Source: Pirellula staleyi DSM 6068
GTDB taxonomy: Bacteria; Planctomycetota; Planctomycetia; Pirellulales; Pirellulaceae
Length of the DNA: 64,000 nucleotides
NCBI RefSeq assembly: GCF_000025185.1
Contig: NC_013720.1
Coordinates: 3,162,001-3,226,000, forward strand
Direction of reading: 5' to 3'
Below the pieces are notes generated by a model. It searched no databases, was not told the DNA's origin, and saw only the letters and a list, made by a program, of their open reading frames with translations. Within the stretch, counting starts at the first letter, position 1. Each line of letters begins with the position of its first letter. The position numbers were made by a program, and so were the translations under genes. Shown here one piece after another: positions 63,322 to 64,000 of the stretch.

Positions 63322-64000
63322 ATGTTCGAAATCACCCCCAAACACTCCTTCCTGGTCGGTATCGACTCCGATGGATGTGCGTTTGATACGATGGAACTGA
63401 AGCACAAAGAATGCTTCATTCCCAACATCATCAACTACTACAACCTGCAAGCCGTGAGCAAATACGCTCGCGAAGCTGCTGAGTTTGTGAACCTCTACAG
63501 CAAGAGCCGCGGCATCAACCGCTTCCCGGCGCTGGTCGAAGCACTCGAGTGGCTCGCTCGTCGTCCTGAAGTCATCGGTCGTGGCTTCAAGGTCGAGATT
63601 CCCGAGTCGCTCCGCGCTTGGCTCAAAGAAGAGACCAAACTCGGTAACCCAGCGCTCGAAGCCAAAGTGAAGGCGACGAATGATCCTGCTCTGACGCAGT
63701 GCCTCGCTTGGTCCAAGGCGGTGAACAAGACGGTTGACGAGATGGTCCGCGCGGTGCCCCCTTTCCCGCTGGTTCGCGAAAGCCTCGACAAGCTTGCTGA
63801 AAAGGCCGATCTCATCGTCTGTTCAGCGACCCCTAACGCCGCACTTGAAAAAGAGTGGCACGAGCACGGTATCGACAAACACATCGTTAAGATCTGCGGC
63901 CAGGAAGTGGGGACGAAGAAAGAAATTCTCGTCAACTCGAAGAAGTACGCCGCCAATCACACCCTCATGATCGGCGATGCCCCCGGCGATTACTCGGCTG
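63322..64000 (+). CDS. HAD-superfamily hydrolase, N-terminal part
   Basis: About 226 residues are in the window; the gene runs past the right edge. HAD motif I is in FLVGIDSDGCAFDTME (DxDG form), motif II Ser/Thr is in LIVCSATPNAAL, motif III Lys is in the GTKKEIL region and motif IV starts in MIGDAPGDY. The large cap of ~100 residues (VSKYAREAAEFVNLYSKSRGINRFPALVEALEWL) resembles haloacid dehalogenase-type phosphatases acting on sugars or metabolites. The right repeat arm ends six bases upstream of the ATG, so its ribosome site and promoter may be affected by the element. The substrate is unknown. Confidence 0.82.
   Translation, partial: MFEITPKHSFLVGIDSDGCAFDTMELKHKECFIPNIINYYNLQAVSKYAREAAEFVNLYSKSRGINRFPALVEALEWLARRPEVIGRGFKVEIPESLRAWLKEETKLGNPALEAKVKATNDPALTQCLAWSKAVNKTVDEMVRAVPPFPLVRESLDKLAEKADLIVCSATPNAALEKEWHEHGIDKHIVKICGQEVGTKKEILVNSKKYAANHTLMIGDAPGDYSA

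Noticed and set aside
1-64000. CRISPR arrays, prophage genes, complete insertion sequences
   Set aside because: No regularly spaced repeats, and no transposase or integrase motifs were seen on either strand.

Overview
The window looks like chromosomal DNA of a planctomycete, most likely of the Pirellula/Blastopirellula group. This is inference from gene content: several DUF1080 (3-keto-disaccharide hydrolase-like) secreted proteins, DUF1570, DUF2617 and DUF2752 proteins, a secreted protein ending in a Hint domain, Tat-exported Gfo/Idh/MocA oxidoreductases, small proteins with an 'RRTxxGWE' motif, and moderately high G+C. There is no rRNA, prophage, CRISPR array or complete insertion sequence. 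One tRNA (Glu, anticodon TTC) is present.

Layout. 1-3.4 kb (minus strand): the start of a DUF1080 protein cut by the edge, an RluA-type pseudouridine synthase, an SGNH hydrolase and an HDOD protein. 3.9-6.7 kb: two envelope proteins of unknown role. 7.2-11.7 kb: ribosome hibernation factor, PtsN, HPr, RNase E/G and ribosomal protein L21, a regulatory (nitrogen-type) PTS arrangement followed by RNA metabolism. 11.9-18.7 kb (minus): an NtrB/NtrC-like two-component pair and, upstream of it, nuoI, a DUF2203 gene, nuoA, nuoC and nuoD of respiratory complex I, without nuoB. 19.5-24.9 kb: csrA, tRNA-Glu, ferrochelatase, thiolase, aldo/keto reductase, a cold-shock-domain protein and a HEAT protein. 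25-30.5 kb: a three-part protease fusion, a DUF1570 metallopeptidase, a Nudix hydrolase and FabI. 30.9-41 kb: a GAF/sigma-54 activator, a TPR protein coupled to a DUF2752 membrane protein, an alpha/beta hydrolase, DUF2617, a CPBP protease, the Hint protein and a DUF1080 protein. 41.4-46.6 kb: a four-gene operon of a TPR protein, ExbB, ExbD and a TonB-like protein fused to a terpene-cyclase-type alpha-toroid. 46.6-52.7 kb: queE and queF back to back, larC, an ATP-grasp enzyme, a PlsC acyltransferase and a MATE transporter. 52.7-57 kb: an EVE protein, two tandem tiny membrane peptides, the agmatine-to-putrescine pair aguB-aguA, and queG. 57-60.8 kb (minus): DoxX, Gfo/Idh/MocA and a TIM-barrel epimerase/isomerase, probably for sugar or polyol breakdown. 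61.4-64 kb: a PPi-type phosphofructokinase, a four-helix-bundle gene inside an inverted repeat, and a HAD hydrolase cut by the right edge.

The strongest candidates for undescribed biology are the ExbBD-powered TonB/alpha-toroid operon (41.4-46.6 kb), the repeat-bounded four-helix-bundle element (62.76-63.32 kb), the tandem mini membrane proteins (53.47-53.80 kb), the trypsin/LamG-like/transglutaminase fusion (25.1-27.4 kb) and the Hint-terminated envelope protein (38.1-40.0 kb). All function calls rest on reading motifs by eye; no search was run.
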